Below the pieces are notes generated by a model, which was not told the origin of the DNA, ran no database searches, and saw only the letters and a program-made list of their open reading frames with translations. 64,000 nt of DNA from Eledone cirrhosa (Eukaryota > Mollusca > Cephalopoda > Octopoda > Eledonidae), in the NCBI GenBank assembly GCA_964016885.1, contig OZ024740.1:299830617-299894616 (forward strand), read 5' to 3'. A program made the position numbers and the translations under genes. Shown one piece after another: positions 32,108 to 46,000 of the stretch; the stretch's first letter is position 1; every line of letters starts with the position of its first letter.

Positions 32108-32300
32108 AAGTAAAAAGAAATTCAAACACAAACTGGCGCGAAAGTTGATGTGCTTATACACGTGACTGTATCAACCAACCAAACTTCAGTCATATATGAA
32201 AAAGCAACATAACCCCCCCCCCCTTCGTTTGAAGAACTTTGAAACGCGAACTGGCACGAAATTTATTATACACCAACCAATCAAATTACTTCTCTAAAAC
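32108..32300 (+). repeat. Two diverged direct repeats
   Basis: TTCAAACACAAACTGGCGCG, GAAAGTT and a later CAACCAACCAAACTTC (from 32118) recur as TTTGAAACGCGAACTGGCAC, GAAATTT and CAACCAATCAAATTAC (from 32236). Probably part of a retroelement 3' region together with R3 just downstream. Confidence 0.5.
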
Positions 32301-32323
32301 CTGGCATTTCGTTCAAAGACCAA

Positions 32324-32471
32324 CCAGATGTGAGAACAACCACAGACCTCCATCTCAACTCTACTTTTAAAAAGCAGAAGAATTGCGAAACCGGTAAAGG
32401 AACCAAATAAATATATATATTTAAAAGAAAAAGACTCGAGTTGCATTTTCGATTTCATCTTTTTTCCTTAT
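32324..32471 (+). repeat. Interspersed repeat R3, plus copy
   Basis: Reads AGATGTGAGAACAACCACAG, TCAACTCTACTTTTAAAAAG, GCGAAACCGGTAAAGGAACC, AAATAAATATATATATTTAA and TTGCATTTTCGATTTCATCT. Matches 24477-24630 in inverted orientation. Confidence 0.8.
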
Positions 32472-34105
32472 ACTTTCACTCGTGTAGGACAACCTCGGTT
32501 ATTTTTCATTTTGTAAAAAAAACCTCACTTTCTAATATATATATATATATATTTAGTGTCAATGGTTCTTTAGACTAGATGAAGGAAAAGGAGTGCTATG
32601 AATTTTCTACAGCGCTGAAATATTCATTAAATCTTGCTACCTAAGCTTTAAAGGCTTACCTTTGTATTGTATAAATATGTAATTATAAACATATAAAGGC
32701 AGGAGTTACTCTCCTTTACATATATAATATACGCCTCCGTTTAACCTCCCGAATTTCATATATTGTAACGGCAGTCAGGTTATCTTCTTGCCTGAAGTGA
32801 ATCAAATCTCCGGCCAGACCATAAAATAAATTAATATTCAAATCAGGGAAATTATCAAGTAACTGTGTTGAGTAACATTAATATATATATATATATATAT
32901 ATATTTGAATTAATTTCCGTATATGGTTTACATCCAGATGTTGAGAACCGCTAAATTTGCTTTTCTTCACTTTGCCGTGATCACTTCAAGTTTTCATTCA
33001 AGTTTTATGTTTGCTTTTCTCATGAAACTATATCAAAATATTTTCTCAATACAAAGTACCGACTTTTATCTTCCTATGTTCAGAATATTTAATTGAACAA
33101 AAAGCTACTAATGAAAAAAAAAAAGAAAGAGTTTCGTCATTGATCTCATTAGATATGCATTGTGATTATTATAAACTTCGTGACATTTTAGTTAACAAAA
33201 TTATACCATCATGAAATCTCCCGCTATCTTTGCAACAGCGATTATAAGCTTCTCATTAATCGTAGTACATTGCTGATTTTTGGAAAGGCGCAAAGCGAAC
33301 TTATTTACCTTCTAAAGGCTCGCTCAAAATGTTCTTCTGTCTCACCCACTCTCTTTTTATTTTACACAACAAGCTTGTTTACTTACATTTCTAAATAAAA
33401 TTGAGGAAGTATCAGATTTTGAAGATGATATCAAATTATATAGTTCGGCTAGCAGTATCAGCAACTACAAAAGCAACATATACAGAGTCCTATCAACTCC
33501 GACTGAATAGGGAAAGGGAAATGGTAAACGATTTGATCCCCTGAAGATATCAATTATCAATCTAATGAAATATATTTAATGAACTATCCATAAATACCGC
33601 AAGTTACAAACTGACTTGAAATGAGAAACTCCTCTAAAATGAACTCCACTGAAGAGAATGACCTCACCATGACATGCAATCAAAGGTATTTCGAAGAAAT
33701 GTCATTGCCTAACATATAAACACTAGAGAGTGTGTAATAAAAAGCTTCAACTACGCTCAATTTGTTTAGGGGACCTGGGTTTGGGTGTACACAAACATTA
33801 GCCATCTTTAATTTCCATTGTCAAGTAGGAACAACAATACTGAGCTGGCTAAGATCTATTCACCAAATAACTATATCTCATGAAGCGGGAAAAATGTGTC
33901 AACATTTCGGATATTATCCTTTCCTCAGACAATAAATGAGGCATTATCTAAAAAAAAAAAAAAAATAAATAAAATAAAAAGAAAGTTATCTTTACAGGGA
34001 AAATCGCGTCTATATTCAGATAGAGATTTATACATATAAACACACACACACACGCGCACAAATACAAATATATATATATATATATATATTAGTGTGTGTG
34101 TGTGT
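32472..34105. other. No recognisable feature
   Basis: AT-rich, with short (TA)n at about 32535-32552 and 32881-32904. On the minus strand, CTGAGGAAAGGATAATATCC then GAAATGTTGAC (33928-33898) resembles a sequence at 25705-25640. Confidence 0.45.
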
Positions 34106-34221
34106 CGGGTTTAGTCGGGGGAAACCACAGTAAGTAAGGTACTCAAAACATAACAGGGTATAAATGTTTAATATAGAAATGGCTTGTACAGGACGAGAAC
34201 TATTTTAGTTGAAGGAATCAT
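34106..34221 (+). repeat. Interspersed repeat R4, copy 1
   Basis: GGGTTTAGTCGGGGGAAACC, ACAGTAAGTAAGGTACTCAA, TATAGAAATGG and TACAGGACGAGAACT match the two copies at 36188-36343 and 36467-36617 in the same orientation. Confidence 0.8.
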
Positions 34222-35990
34222 ATATATATGTCGTGTGTGTGTCTGTGCGTTTGTGTGTGCGTGTGTTTCTGTGTGTCTGTGTGTGTATGTATCAATTTAC
34301 ATATTCGTGTGTGTGTTAGAGTTTGTGGTTGTGGGTTTGTAGCTGTGTGCCTGTGTTTGTATGCATTTTAACCCGAATACTTTAAGTTTCAGTGTTTAGT
34401 ATTTCTCATTTCAGATAGTTTTATTAGGAAACACGTGAAAACGCTGCATTCATATAACGTAAAAAAATTGAATAACGTACGATCTGATTGAATGCTGTAA
34501 ATATTATTGAATTAATTTTTATCAATATATTGTCACTACTCTTTGAAATAATCTAATGGAAGTGAGAGTGATTAGAAATTAAAACAAACATATGAAAAAT
34601 ATAGGAAAAAATAAGGAGAATTTAAAGAAAGAAATGGGTCTACAAATTGCGTGCATATTGATTAAGGTGAAAATGATATTTTGAGAATGATGTAAACAAT
34701 ATAATTAAAAGTATGTGAAGCCACCATGGGATATAATGCTATATCAAAAACGAAGGACATCCTTAAAAACGTATATTTTCTTGGAACGGAACGAAAGACA
34801 GCCATACATATATCTGAGTTATTTGCCAGTCGTCGATAATGCCTATGTTTTTTTTATGACATTATCCATTATAGTAGCATAAAATGGAATAAAATATTCT
34901 TAACGGTGTATATGCAAACTGCATATTTTAGAACAGGTGAAGCATATTTTAGTTAGACATAAACAATGCAGTATGTTTACTGAGCTTGATGTTGCTGATT
35001 TTTTTATCTGTCTACCACAAAGTTAAGTCTTCCAAAATCTTTGACATTTGCAAATACATTCACACCGATTATTGAATATGGCATTAATATAATTATGTAA
35101 GAATGTGTAATCGCTTTTTCTTTGTTAATTCCAGCTGAGTCAAGACATTAAAGAGTAAGTATTTGTTTTTTTCCCCCAGATTATGATCGAATGAAATTAT
35201 ATAATATTATTGATATTCATATCCAGGATTCTTTTCATAAATTATTTCGTGCAGCAACAGAAAAATATAGACTCGCAAACTTATGTCGTAAGCTCGATGG
35301 ATTTCGAATAAAAATAATAAATAAAAACACCTACGTATGGAAATAATCTAAGTATGCTAAATTTACACTTGATTTGTAGTTATTATTTTGAACGTAGAAA
35401 CAAACGAACTTACCCCTTACCATATGATGTAAGAAACATTATTGTTATGAGATTTCCAACTAACCACTATGTGTATTGTATTGTTTACTAACTAACTTTT
35501 GTTCCTTCCCATTAATTCAGATGGATGTTGTTTGTGAAAGGCATTCATTATCGCAAAGATGCGCTCAGGAACAGTAGATGTTCAAATAAAATTAAATATC
35601 AGTAAGCCTCTCGTGTCCGAAAGAGCAAAAACATAGAAAAAATAATTGTATTGTATAATCACGTATATAATTTAATGATAAAATAAGGTAGTCTTTTCTT
35701 ACATTAATATCTCTCCTTTTACACACAAAACACAGACACTCCATAATGACTAAATAAATTGTTTTAAGGATTGTGTGTGCGTGTATAGGCATACATTTAT
35801 ACGTGCGTATTGGCCTTCATCTTCTGTATGAAGGTTGTTACCGACGTTAAGAGAGATAGAACTAGCCTCTGAAGGGTAGCCGAAATAAGAACTACTATGC
35901 GCTTTAAGCCGAAACCAACCACAGTTGTCCCGGTTTGCGAACGCACAGGAATATAACATCAACCGTTAATAACTCACTAACACACACAAG
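34222..35990. other. No recognisable feature
   Basis: Short TG-rich patches at 34228-34360. The rest is AT-rich anonymous DNA. Confidence 0.5.
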
Positions 35991-36121
<131 letters not shown>

Positions 36122-36193
36122 TTACTCCAAATTGAAGCCTGGACTTATATATATATATATAGATATATAAGTCCAGGCTTCAATTTGGAGTAA
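36122..36193. repeat. Perfect ~29-bp-arm palindrome
   Basis: TTACTCCAAATTGAAGCCTG and GACTTATAT (36122-36150) are exactly complementary to 36165-36193; the centre is TA-rich. Its right end leads into R4 copy 2. Confidence 0.9.
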
Positions 36194-36343
36194 CCATAGT
36201 AAGTAAGGTACTCAATACATTAGTAGAGTGTATACAACAAAGTTTATTATAGAAGTTTATTATATTCTACAGGACGAGGATTGTATCATTCGATGGAAAT
36301 CATCAGGAAAGGGGTTTCCTGATGATTCCCTTCGAATGAAACA
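36188..36343 (+). repeat. Interspersed repeat R4, copy 2
   Basis: Contains ACCATAGTAAGTAAGGTACT, CAATACATTAGTAGAGT and CTACAGGACGAGGATTGTAT. It ends in a hairpin, with 36282-36310 complementary to 36315-36343 around a GGGG loop. Confidence 0.85.
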
Positions 36344-36466
36344 TTTATAGTCTTGTAAAACACATTTCTATATTAAAAAGTTGCTCGAAACACACACACA
36401 CACACACACACACGCGCACACACACACACACATAGATATATATATATATATTTATATATATACGTA

Positions 36467-36613
36467 GGTCCCGGGTTGAGTCGGGGATAACCACAGTAAG
36501 TAAGGTACTCAATACATGGCAGAGTAAATTTTTTTTAGATTTTATAGAAGGAGCTTCTACAGGACTAGTACTGTTTCATTCAGATGAAATCTTCAGGAAG
36601 ATGGGTGTCATTA

Positions 36614-36617
<4 letters not shown>
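36467..36617 (+). repeat. Interspersed repeat R4, copy 3
   Basis: Starts TAGGTCCCGGGTTGAGTCGG, then ACCACAGTAAGTAAGGTACT, GGAGCTTCTACAGGACTAGT, ACTGTTTCATTCAGATGAAA and TCTTCAGGAAGATGG. Bordered on both sides by (TA)n. Confidence 0.85.
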
Positions 36618-36652
<35 letters not shown>

Positions 36653-36816
36653 TAAATAGCTTAGCGCTTTCGGCTAGTTACCCATAAAATCACCCAGCGG
36701 AAACCACCGAGCTCACGGTAGTTCCTCTACTTTTACTAATGTAACCACTCTGCATCATACCATGTAACAAGTACTTCTCTGAGTTGTATCTGACCGACGC
36801 TAGTAACGCAGGCTAT

Positions 36817-36860
<44 letters not shown>

Positions 36861-36864
36861 GTAT

Positions 36865-36985
36865 GTATAGTATATTGGGCAATATACCGTATGTTTAATT
36901 AAAAACCTTTTGAAAAACCTTTTGAAGACCTTACGCTATCAGATTTAAAGTAGTGACTATGTCACTTATTTCTTTTCGGCGTAAG
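36865..36985 (+). mobile_element. Truncated copy of the MITE at 37153-37393
   Basis: Shares TATAGTATATT.GGCAATATACC, CGTATGTTTAATTAAAA and, internally, TTTAAAGTAGTGA.TATGTCAC with the element at 37194-37355 read in the opposite orientation. Confidence 0.75.
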
Positions 36986-37152
36986 AATGGAGAGAAACCG
37001 AGAGTCTGTTTCACGCTGGTTGGCGTTTATCAGAGCCACGTAAACCTCTGCTTTCGCTGAAAATTATAGAAGCTGCATTCTTATAGAATTCCAGTAATAA
37101 TCAGGAGCTGATTATACAGAGCGATTGCCGGTCTAACAAAAATTAATTATTA

Positions 37153-37393
37153 GGATTGGTGCTCTGAAATAGCGATTTATACATGAGTGTGTGTATAGTA
37201 TATTTGGCAATATACCGTATGTTTAATTAAAACATTGAGAAGATCTTCTTTCGCAAAAGAAAAGTGACATATTCACTACTTTAAAACTAATAGCGTATAG
37301 TCTTCTAAATATTTTTAATTAAACATAAGGTATATTGCCAAATATACTATACATAGATTCATTAATACATCGCTATTTCAGCGCACCAATCCT
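37153..37393. mobile_element. Hairpin MITE with ~80-bp inverted arms
   Basis: The left arm (37153-37233) reads AGGATTGGTGCTCTGAAATA to GTATGTTTAATTAAAA. The right arm (37312-37393) is its reverse complement, ending TTTCAGCGCACCAATCCT. The non-coding centre is about 78 bases. The plus-strand end is followed at once by a large TA block. Confidence 0.82.
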
Positions 37394-37408
37394 GATACCT
37401 CTATATAT

Positions 37409-37805
<397 letters not shown>

Positions 37806-40800
37806 CATTCCCGGATATTATATTTAAATAATTTTATCTCTTTATTATATCTGCATCGAAATGAATGGTATGGAAATCTATTTTGTAATGGTTTTCCGAA
37901 GTCTTTTATCCTTCCTAAAACGTTCTTTGTACTTTTCTAGACCAACTCGGAAACCAATTTTTATGCATATAAAACAGGAATTATTTTACATTTGACCAAT
38001 CTTTATTTTCACGTTACGCACTATAGCTCTGTTCTACGTTGCCTATAGAAAGCATTGAATTGGCACAAATAAGAAAGCGCTGAACTGAATGCCTTGTGAT
38101 ATATAGTTTTGTATTTCAATCTCATAGCTTTAAATTCTTCCAGAGTTAGATCTGATCGTATCCATGTTAGGTCGTTATAGTTTAAACAAGTAGTAGTCAT
38201 GTACTAGATTGGTTTCGTAGAACTATAACACTATTTTACAAACCAGGTGACCCTTGTTAATCCTACCTAATGTTAAGCGCACAAGACGGTGATTTTGAAA
38301 TAGATAATGTATTACTAATTTTAGTGGACCCACCGTTCGTGATTTTGCATAAAATCTGCTGTATTGTGTGGAATAGAAAGTTTGGTTCTTTGTATTGTGA
38401 CCTTAAGTTTATTTAACGTTAGGTACATATATAACAATTATCTATCTGCATATTAAACCTGAAGTCACACGGTCTTCAATGTAATATCTCGAAACGTATG
38501 TATAGAAGCGTGCTAAAATATTACTATGCTTTGTAAATTACACACACATGTGTGCATACCCACAAACATACGTATGTGATAGGAATATAAACATAGAAAT
38601 GTATACACTAATAAACACAAATACATACATACGTAAATAGTTTCATATTTACATGTAAATGTCTGTAAACGACAGATTTGCGTAAAAGCGAGGAAATGTT
38701 TTGTTTTTCAAGAAAGATCAAAGCAAGCTGACTCATATCCTTCAAATATATTCGAGTATTGTTATAATAAAGATTTGTAACACAACCCAGACAGCCTGCA
38801 TTGCATTATTTATTTCGACACACTGGAAACACAATATACGTTTCCATTCATCTTTTCAAGACGAAGGGCAAAATAATATTAGATCAAATCATCCTCCTCT
38901 TTCGGAATTGACTACATTGCCTCGCAACTGGAATCCGGGAAGATCACTCATAGCAACCCTTTCTCTAGATATAGGGAAGTGTCGAGCCACGTGCTTACAA
39001 TCTACTTCTCTTGCAAAGACTTTCTTGGACGGTTTCAGAAATTTATATTTCTGAAATGGTCCAAGGTCCTCTGTGTGTAAATTATTTCCCAGAATGGAAA
39101 CAAAAAAGATATGTGTACGTGTGCGGAATAAGCTGTCTCTTAAACATGCATTATTGAAAATGGATAATGTTTGTATCATTGAATATTATTCAGAGATTTC
39201 AAATGTCCCTTGCATGTTCTTGACATGCCCTACATTATCACTTGAAAATATTTATTTCAGTGAATGATGATTACCGCTATTTATTGAAGCTGGGCGCTGT
39301 TTCCTGCATATTCGTATACCCTTTGAGACCCTTGGAGAAATCGAAGAATAGTTTAGCGTTCACTCTTCTGTAAGTCTAATGCTATGATGAATGTGTTTAT
39401 TTCCGTGTTATAACTTGGCTATTACATAGAACCTATGTATGATTGTAGTATTCTATATAATATAATATGATATCTTCGAGTTGTAATCATTTGCACGATG
39501 TGCATGCTACGTAGATGGTATCAGTATTTAGTTAACCACATACTATCAATACACGGCGTATTAAATATTATTTGTGTCCAGAGACTAGAATTCCATCCAA
39601 ACCCAGAAATGCGTCAGCTTTGAACAATTGTTGACTTTATATGAATCTCAATTAAGACCTATATAAAAGAACTGTTTCAAATTCTTGACCGGTCTTCTTA
39701 TATCGAATGTATCCACACAGCTAATTTGCAAATACACTTCAACTTCTAAACAGTAGTTGCATTATCTCATTACTTTGCTTTTTCAACCGTTACTAAAGTG
39801 ACCTCAGGTTATTATACTAAGTTATTTATATATCTCTATCGAAGACTACTATATACTTTATTTCCGTCTCCAATAGTTAGCCTAGGCTTGCGCTAACTAC
39901 TAGTTGCCCCAAATTCTCTGGACCTCACTTAACGCCATTTGTTTCTCATTAGTCATTAACCTCTAGCGAGTCGAGATCGACATATACTTTATTTGAATCA
40001 TTCATACAAGATTGTACAACCTCTGACATGTTGCATTACTCAGCGTTCAGTTTTCTTACTAAAACGAAGTTAAATAGTTGCACTTCATTTTGGTTTAAAC
40101 CTATCCTTTACGTGTATCAAGATTCCTCTTTTTACTCATGCCGTGACTCCTTCACCCAGAGACGCATTAATACTAGCTCTCGTAAAACGTCAACTCTCCG
40201 AAATGAAATTCCTATTCATTGTTGTATGGTACATTTTGAATTAATCCTGTTCAAACTAAATATCAAATTTATCAATCGCACTAGAAACAGGGGTTCATGC
40301 TAATATTATGGGCTTCACACCTCACATCTAGTGTTACCAAGTAAAATAGTGACAGCGGACGTCAATGATGAAAGAAAATAGTTGAAGTTGATAATGCAGA
40401 TTGTCATGGAGGTAATAAATCTGTACTCGAAAGTTCAGATTGATTGGTTTTATTGAAATGGCGACGACATAATATATCAGACGTATCAGTAAGTTGGTCT
40501 ATATACACGTTATTAGAGAAGGAATAACGATCAAGTTTGGACCTCACTGTTTGAGAGTAATAGCAGGAATAACACCTGGTCTAGTTACTTTCAAAGATTT
40601 CATTAACCTCATTGGGAAGATACATTTTCGTATTAGCGACGGTGTGCATGCGGTGAGGTGGCACGTGTACACTAATAGGGTGTTCTGGGAGAGGGATTTG
40701 AAGTTAAAGAATACGGTTTACACATATATCTAGTGGGGTAAGCAAAGTTATTCTTAATTGATTGATACCATGTTGGTAAGGTATCATAGATTTTGACCCT

Positions 40801-41795
40801 ACATGAGTGGTAAGATTGAAAGCTCTACGTTTCCTCGAAATAAACTTTATTCAGGTTTATAAATGTTTCAGACAGTTCAAAATTGTAAATAATTCATCTC
40901 GTATATCAGTAGTGCCCAAAGGGAGATATGAGTGAGCCAAGAGACGTTTTGTGCATTAAAACACTAACGTTAATGTCTTCAGAGAGTCAGAGGAGAAATG
41001 AAACAGATAGCCTGAATGCAAAACGAAAGAAAACGGCAAATGGTTTTCCTTGGTGGATACCTTAAGAGAGCAGATAAAGTTTAAAAAAATAATCAATTAA
41101 TTAGTTGAATGAAACAAAACCCGTTAAACTTCATCTCCGTGTTTGATTTCATAAAATATAGCTTTTTTTTTATTATGCGCTTGTATTTCTGATTAGGTAT
41201 TTTCACACACAAGTATTCACACACATAAAATATTATACAAACAGTAATATGTATTTGAAAATGTTTGTGTGTCGTACTGTGGGGGTAGTACAACAATGCA
41301 AGCTACATAGAATATTCACATCAACAGTTCAATTGTTATTAAGAATCTAGATACATGTCATTTGGGATAAGTCTTTCTAAATTTATTTGTCAGGCTACAA
41401 ATAAAATCATTGCTCTGAAAATATAATCATTGTTCTAAATTAAATAAAATTTGTTTTTCAAATTGAATTTTCTCTTTGTATTAAAATAACATTTCTGTTC
41501 GAAATTCAATAAAAAATTCGGTACGTATTTAAATGCAATTTTACAATCAACCGCTGAAATCGTATATTTCATGTGTGAGATATCCGCATCTCGTGGGAGT
41601 GAGAAATGTTATTCTCTGTTTGGTCTCATGTATGACTTGCTAAATATCCACTCCCATATTCCAGGTACATACACATACACAGACACATGGACGCACACGC
41701 CGTGACATGGAGAGACAAATAATTCGATGCTTCACTACGGACACATATATGTACACCCATATATAAATACAAGCATACATACATACATACGGAAT
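37806..41795. other. No recognisable feature (about 4 kb)
   Basis: Anonymous AT-rich DNA. Short open frames (38701-39054, 39073-39267, 40028-40303, 40494-40733 and others) show no domain, signal peptide or splice context. A small palindrome TTTCAGAAATTTATATTTCT lies at 39033-39052. A host exon cannot be excluded without transcript data. Confidence 0.5.
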
Positions 41796-41796
41796 G

Positions 41797-41960
41797 CAAT
41801 AAGAGCATTGAATAGAATGTCTTGTGGCATTTATTCCGGCTTTATGTACTCTGAATATGAACAAAATGCTTAGGCGAACTTTGTCTTTCATCGTTTTGGG
41901 TTTCGATAAATAAAATACCCGTCAAAGCTGGTTGATTAGCGGAACTGCGAGAACATCAGA
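41797..41960 (+). mobile_element. Highly diverged SINE
   Basis: CTTGTGGCATTTATTCCGGC, then GCGAACTTTGTCTTTCATCG, GGGTTTCGATAAATAAAATA and CCCGTCA follow the order of the cephalopod SINE head and body with many changes. A second tRNA-like head-like stretch may follow to about 42010. Confidence 0.6.
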
Positions 41961-42936
41961 TGCGAAACCTTGTCATATCAATTCCGATTCATTGTATTGT
42001 GAATTCAAACTACGTCTGATATCCCTGGATCCCTCAGAATCCTGCTCACGGCAATAATCGGCCAATGTCTGACATAGTTATACGTCAATAAGAATCACAT
42101 CTCTTTCACATACATCTACAAAATTCCAAATACAGACACTGCACTAAAAAGGTGCCGGGAAGTAGATTTAATTTAAGACGCGTTTTAAAAAGTCAACTAT
42201 GTTATATTTATATCTATTTTATAAATTTAAATAATTATGATCTCCTTCCACTTTGTTGGAAAACACTAGAGATTCCAAATAAATATGTACAGACCTTTAG
42301 GTTATCGTCTTTTTAATCCAGTGTATAGAAGTCTCATAATAGGCATGGCGAATGTGATTGATATATATATTTATGCCTGCATTTACTACCAACCTTTATC
42401 TACAAAGTGTTATATGGTACTCTAGTGAGTCCCAATCCTCATCTTTCAACATGGGAGGAAATGTGTATTTAACAGGCTGTATTGAGTTCAGGTGTTAAAT
42501 GTTCCTTTGTAAAAATATTTTGATAAACCAGCATTATATACAAAAAAGGGTTATTTTCCGGCAGCTCTGGTATTAGTATTAAATGTGTATAGCTATCTCT
42601 ATGACGTAAAGAATGTTACACCACATCAAATAATGCGATGTGGCTGACAAGAGTAATGCAATTATCATCAAGTGAAATATCATTTTCGATTATCGGTTCG
42701 ACGCCTGTGTTATTTGGCAATTTTGTACATCGATAATAGTTTCCTTCCCAAACTATAAATATTTCATTTTACAACACTTAGAAATACATTAGTAAAACAG
42801 CTTCCTACCTCACGTGGAAGAAGAAGAAAAAAAGAAAGCAGGGAAAGAATGGAAAGAAAACAGAACCAACCAACAAACAAACATACGATTCAATATCAAT
42901 AGAAATAGCATCATTCTGTTCAACATGATCAGAAGC
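41961..42936. other. No recognisable feature
   Basis: Anonymous AT-rich DNA. Confidence 0.5.
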
Positions 42937-43004
<68 letters not shown>

Positions 43005-43014
43005 TAATAATAAT
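42937..43014 (+). repeat. (AAT)n microsatellite
   Basis: About 75 bases of ATA trinucleotide with one ATG interruption. Confidence 0.97.
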
Positions 43015-46000
43015 CACAATCATTGTCATCAATTACAGCGACTAAAGAGGCCGTAGCGACATCTATATACAGATTTATCGATTTATCTCAAAATCTCATC
43101 GATCGCTATAGAAGTGTGTATCCGTTATTGCTGGAAATATAAAATTATTGCTTTCTGACGAGTGGAGTATATTTATTTTTGTCTGGCTAATTATTAATTT
43201 ATCAAACAGATTAATCTTACTGATAATACGAATACGTAAAGAATTGCGTAAAAATCCGCAAAGAAATACGTAAATATAGGCGAAAATGTGCAATAAAAAC
43301 ATGAAACAAATGAGAAAAAATAATCTTCATTTTATTTATTTGGTTTTGCTTTACATCGATGTTTTTTTGTATCTTTTACTAAATTTCGGACTGATTAATG
43401 AATGCTTGTAGTAAAAATAAAATAAACACCCACAATGTGCTAACAAAATCTTAAACAAACGTGATGGCGCTTACCTAAAATTCGATCATCTTTACTTGTA
43501 TGTATATAGACATAGATATATGTGTGTGAGGGAGAAGTGCAGAGAGAGAGTGAGTGAGTTTGTGTGTGGGGTGAATACGTAGAGAGTGAGAGAGAGTTTG
43601 TGTATATGTGTGTGTCTGTATGTGTTCGTGATGGAAAAACACTGTCTGGATAGGAAAACTATTTGAAATCTTTTTTTTTTTAAATGTATTTATATCTTGT
43701 TCGTTTGGTGAAGGTGACGTTTTAAACCGGGTTATTTCGGTGTCCATAATAAAACCTATGTAAATATTTATATAGAATATGCTTAATTCTATTGTATGAG
43801 CCACGAGGTCGAGGTTTGTAAAATACGGAACAACTAGACTTACGTACGTGCAATGTCCCTGGTGAAATATCCTCATGTGTATAATATCAGCAGTTTTAAT
43901 TCAATGTAGCTTCATCTTAGGAATAAACATTAACACTTCTAAGAATATTTATAGGATCTCAGTCAACCTAATGAACATTATAAGCTTCAAGGGAAAATCA
44001 CGTTCCTACATCAAATACAATATTACAAGGAATTGTGTTGATTTCTCAATAGTACTATATTTATAGAGTGGAATCTGTTTATTGTTATCACTTTGGGCGG
44101 GTAACCATTTCGATAATAACAACCGGTTGGTAGCTTTAAGCAAATGAATATTATGGAAACTATAATAATTAATATTGATAATGATAACCGACTGATATTA
44201 TATGTGATTACAATAAGCGAATTCTGCTATATATACATTTGCATTCACTTAATAGAGGAGCGACATTCGTGTGACTAATGTTTCGTCACAACAATTGTTT
44301 GAAACACTTGATGCGAAAAATGTTGGTGCAAAGAGTTTAACAGGGAATTAACCTTTTAGAGAAGTTGGGCGGGAAATAACGGCTAATGTGATATGGCCAT
44401 GCGAGCAAGCATGAGTGTATAGAGTTGATTAGGTGGATGTGATATTTAGCTATTTGAATATAGTAGCAGATGTATTTGTAGAAGAAGCAAAAAGTAGAGA
44501 GAAGATTCAACGTGACAGGGACCTGTGTTATAGAATGTAGTTGGGCGAATTGCCAGCCAAACAGATACCATTCTTTTCTATGTAGTTTAACATATTTGTA
44601 CTGTTGACAGCAGCACTGTTCAATATTTATTATGAATTGTTTAACGTGGACTATTCATCGAGAAACTAATTTGGCTGAAGTAACATTTTTAGTAATTTTG
44701 TTTGAAATGAACATACTTTTAGATTCCATGGACTGCCACCAGTCTTTTTGGAAAGAGGGAGTACAACTCCCAGTCCGTGTTCGTGAATATATTTTACCTT
44801 CGAATTTTACCTGCAAATGTTCAATCGGAAATTAAGTTTTTTGGCAGTCTTTTTTGCAATAATTTTAGTTTACATTTCTTGTTTTCTTATCTTAACTTCA
44901 AGTCCTTTATATTGTAGTTCATGTTTATGAAGATTATTAACACCTATAATTGTAGTTCAGTGATTGAATTCAGTTTGATATTAGTGTAATATTTCTTCTA
45001 GATAGTTGCTTAAATTGTGTGTGTCAGTATCTTCTCAGTTTTATATACTAAATAATTGTATGAATGGTTTTTTCAAAATTCTCTAGGATTTTACTAATTC
45101 CTCTTAGTTTCCTCCCTAGATATCGCTCATCTCCTTTCATAAGGCCTGTCTGTATTAAATACTGCATGACTGTATAGTAAGTAGGCGTGTAGTGTTTTAA
45201 AACATTATCTTTTAATTTCAACTCTTCAAGAGAGATCTCATTCTTATGCCAGTGGTAGCTTGATTGCATTATAAACACGCTACAGCGTTTCTTATAACCT
45301 TGATTTTATTTATTTATATAGTGTTTTTCATTGTTGTGTGTGAGTTGTTGTTTATGTGTTTGTTGTCTTGTAGCTCCAGTTTAGCAATGCTCTGTTAATT
45401 ATTGTTACATCTCTTATCATCTTATCGTTTATTTAAACAACTCTTGCTAACAGTACATTATCCAATTACTGGTGTTATTTCAGGAAAATTTGGCTACTAC
45501 CTTTAGCTGAACGATCTTAACATCACAATATGCACATAATATTCGTTATTCAGTCTTCTCTAAATATAAAGCGTTCTCTCTTTTGATTATTATTCTCCTT
45601 TTATAAAACAATTGTGAGGAGGAATAATTATAGAGTGGAGCTGATCTACGGATAAATTCATCTCAATATAATAATCCTTGTTGGAATAATCATTGGAAAC
45701 CACGGAGCTAGGGTTTTCCTCTTGGCTTGACATGGTTGATGTGTTTTCTAGCTGTGCTTCGTTTTAAGTTGGTTAATCTGGTTTACTTTACATTGCACAT
45801 TACACAGGAAGATACAAAATAATTTATTCTTAAAACCTATTTAATTTCTCTCAGGATTCAGTAACGATATTGAATTTTTCCCTACCATATCGAATACTAG
45901 TTTCTCTTTCTCCTGTTTTCTCTTCACTTCTTCATTTTCATCATTATCATCACCTTCTAATTCCCTCATCTGTTATTCTCCTGTCTCCTCCTCATCAACT

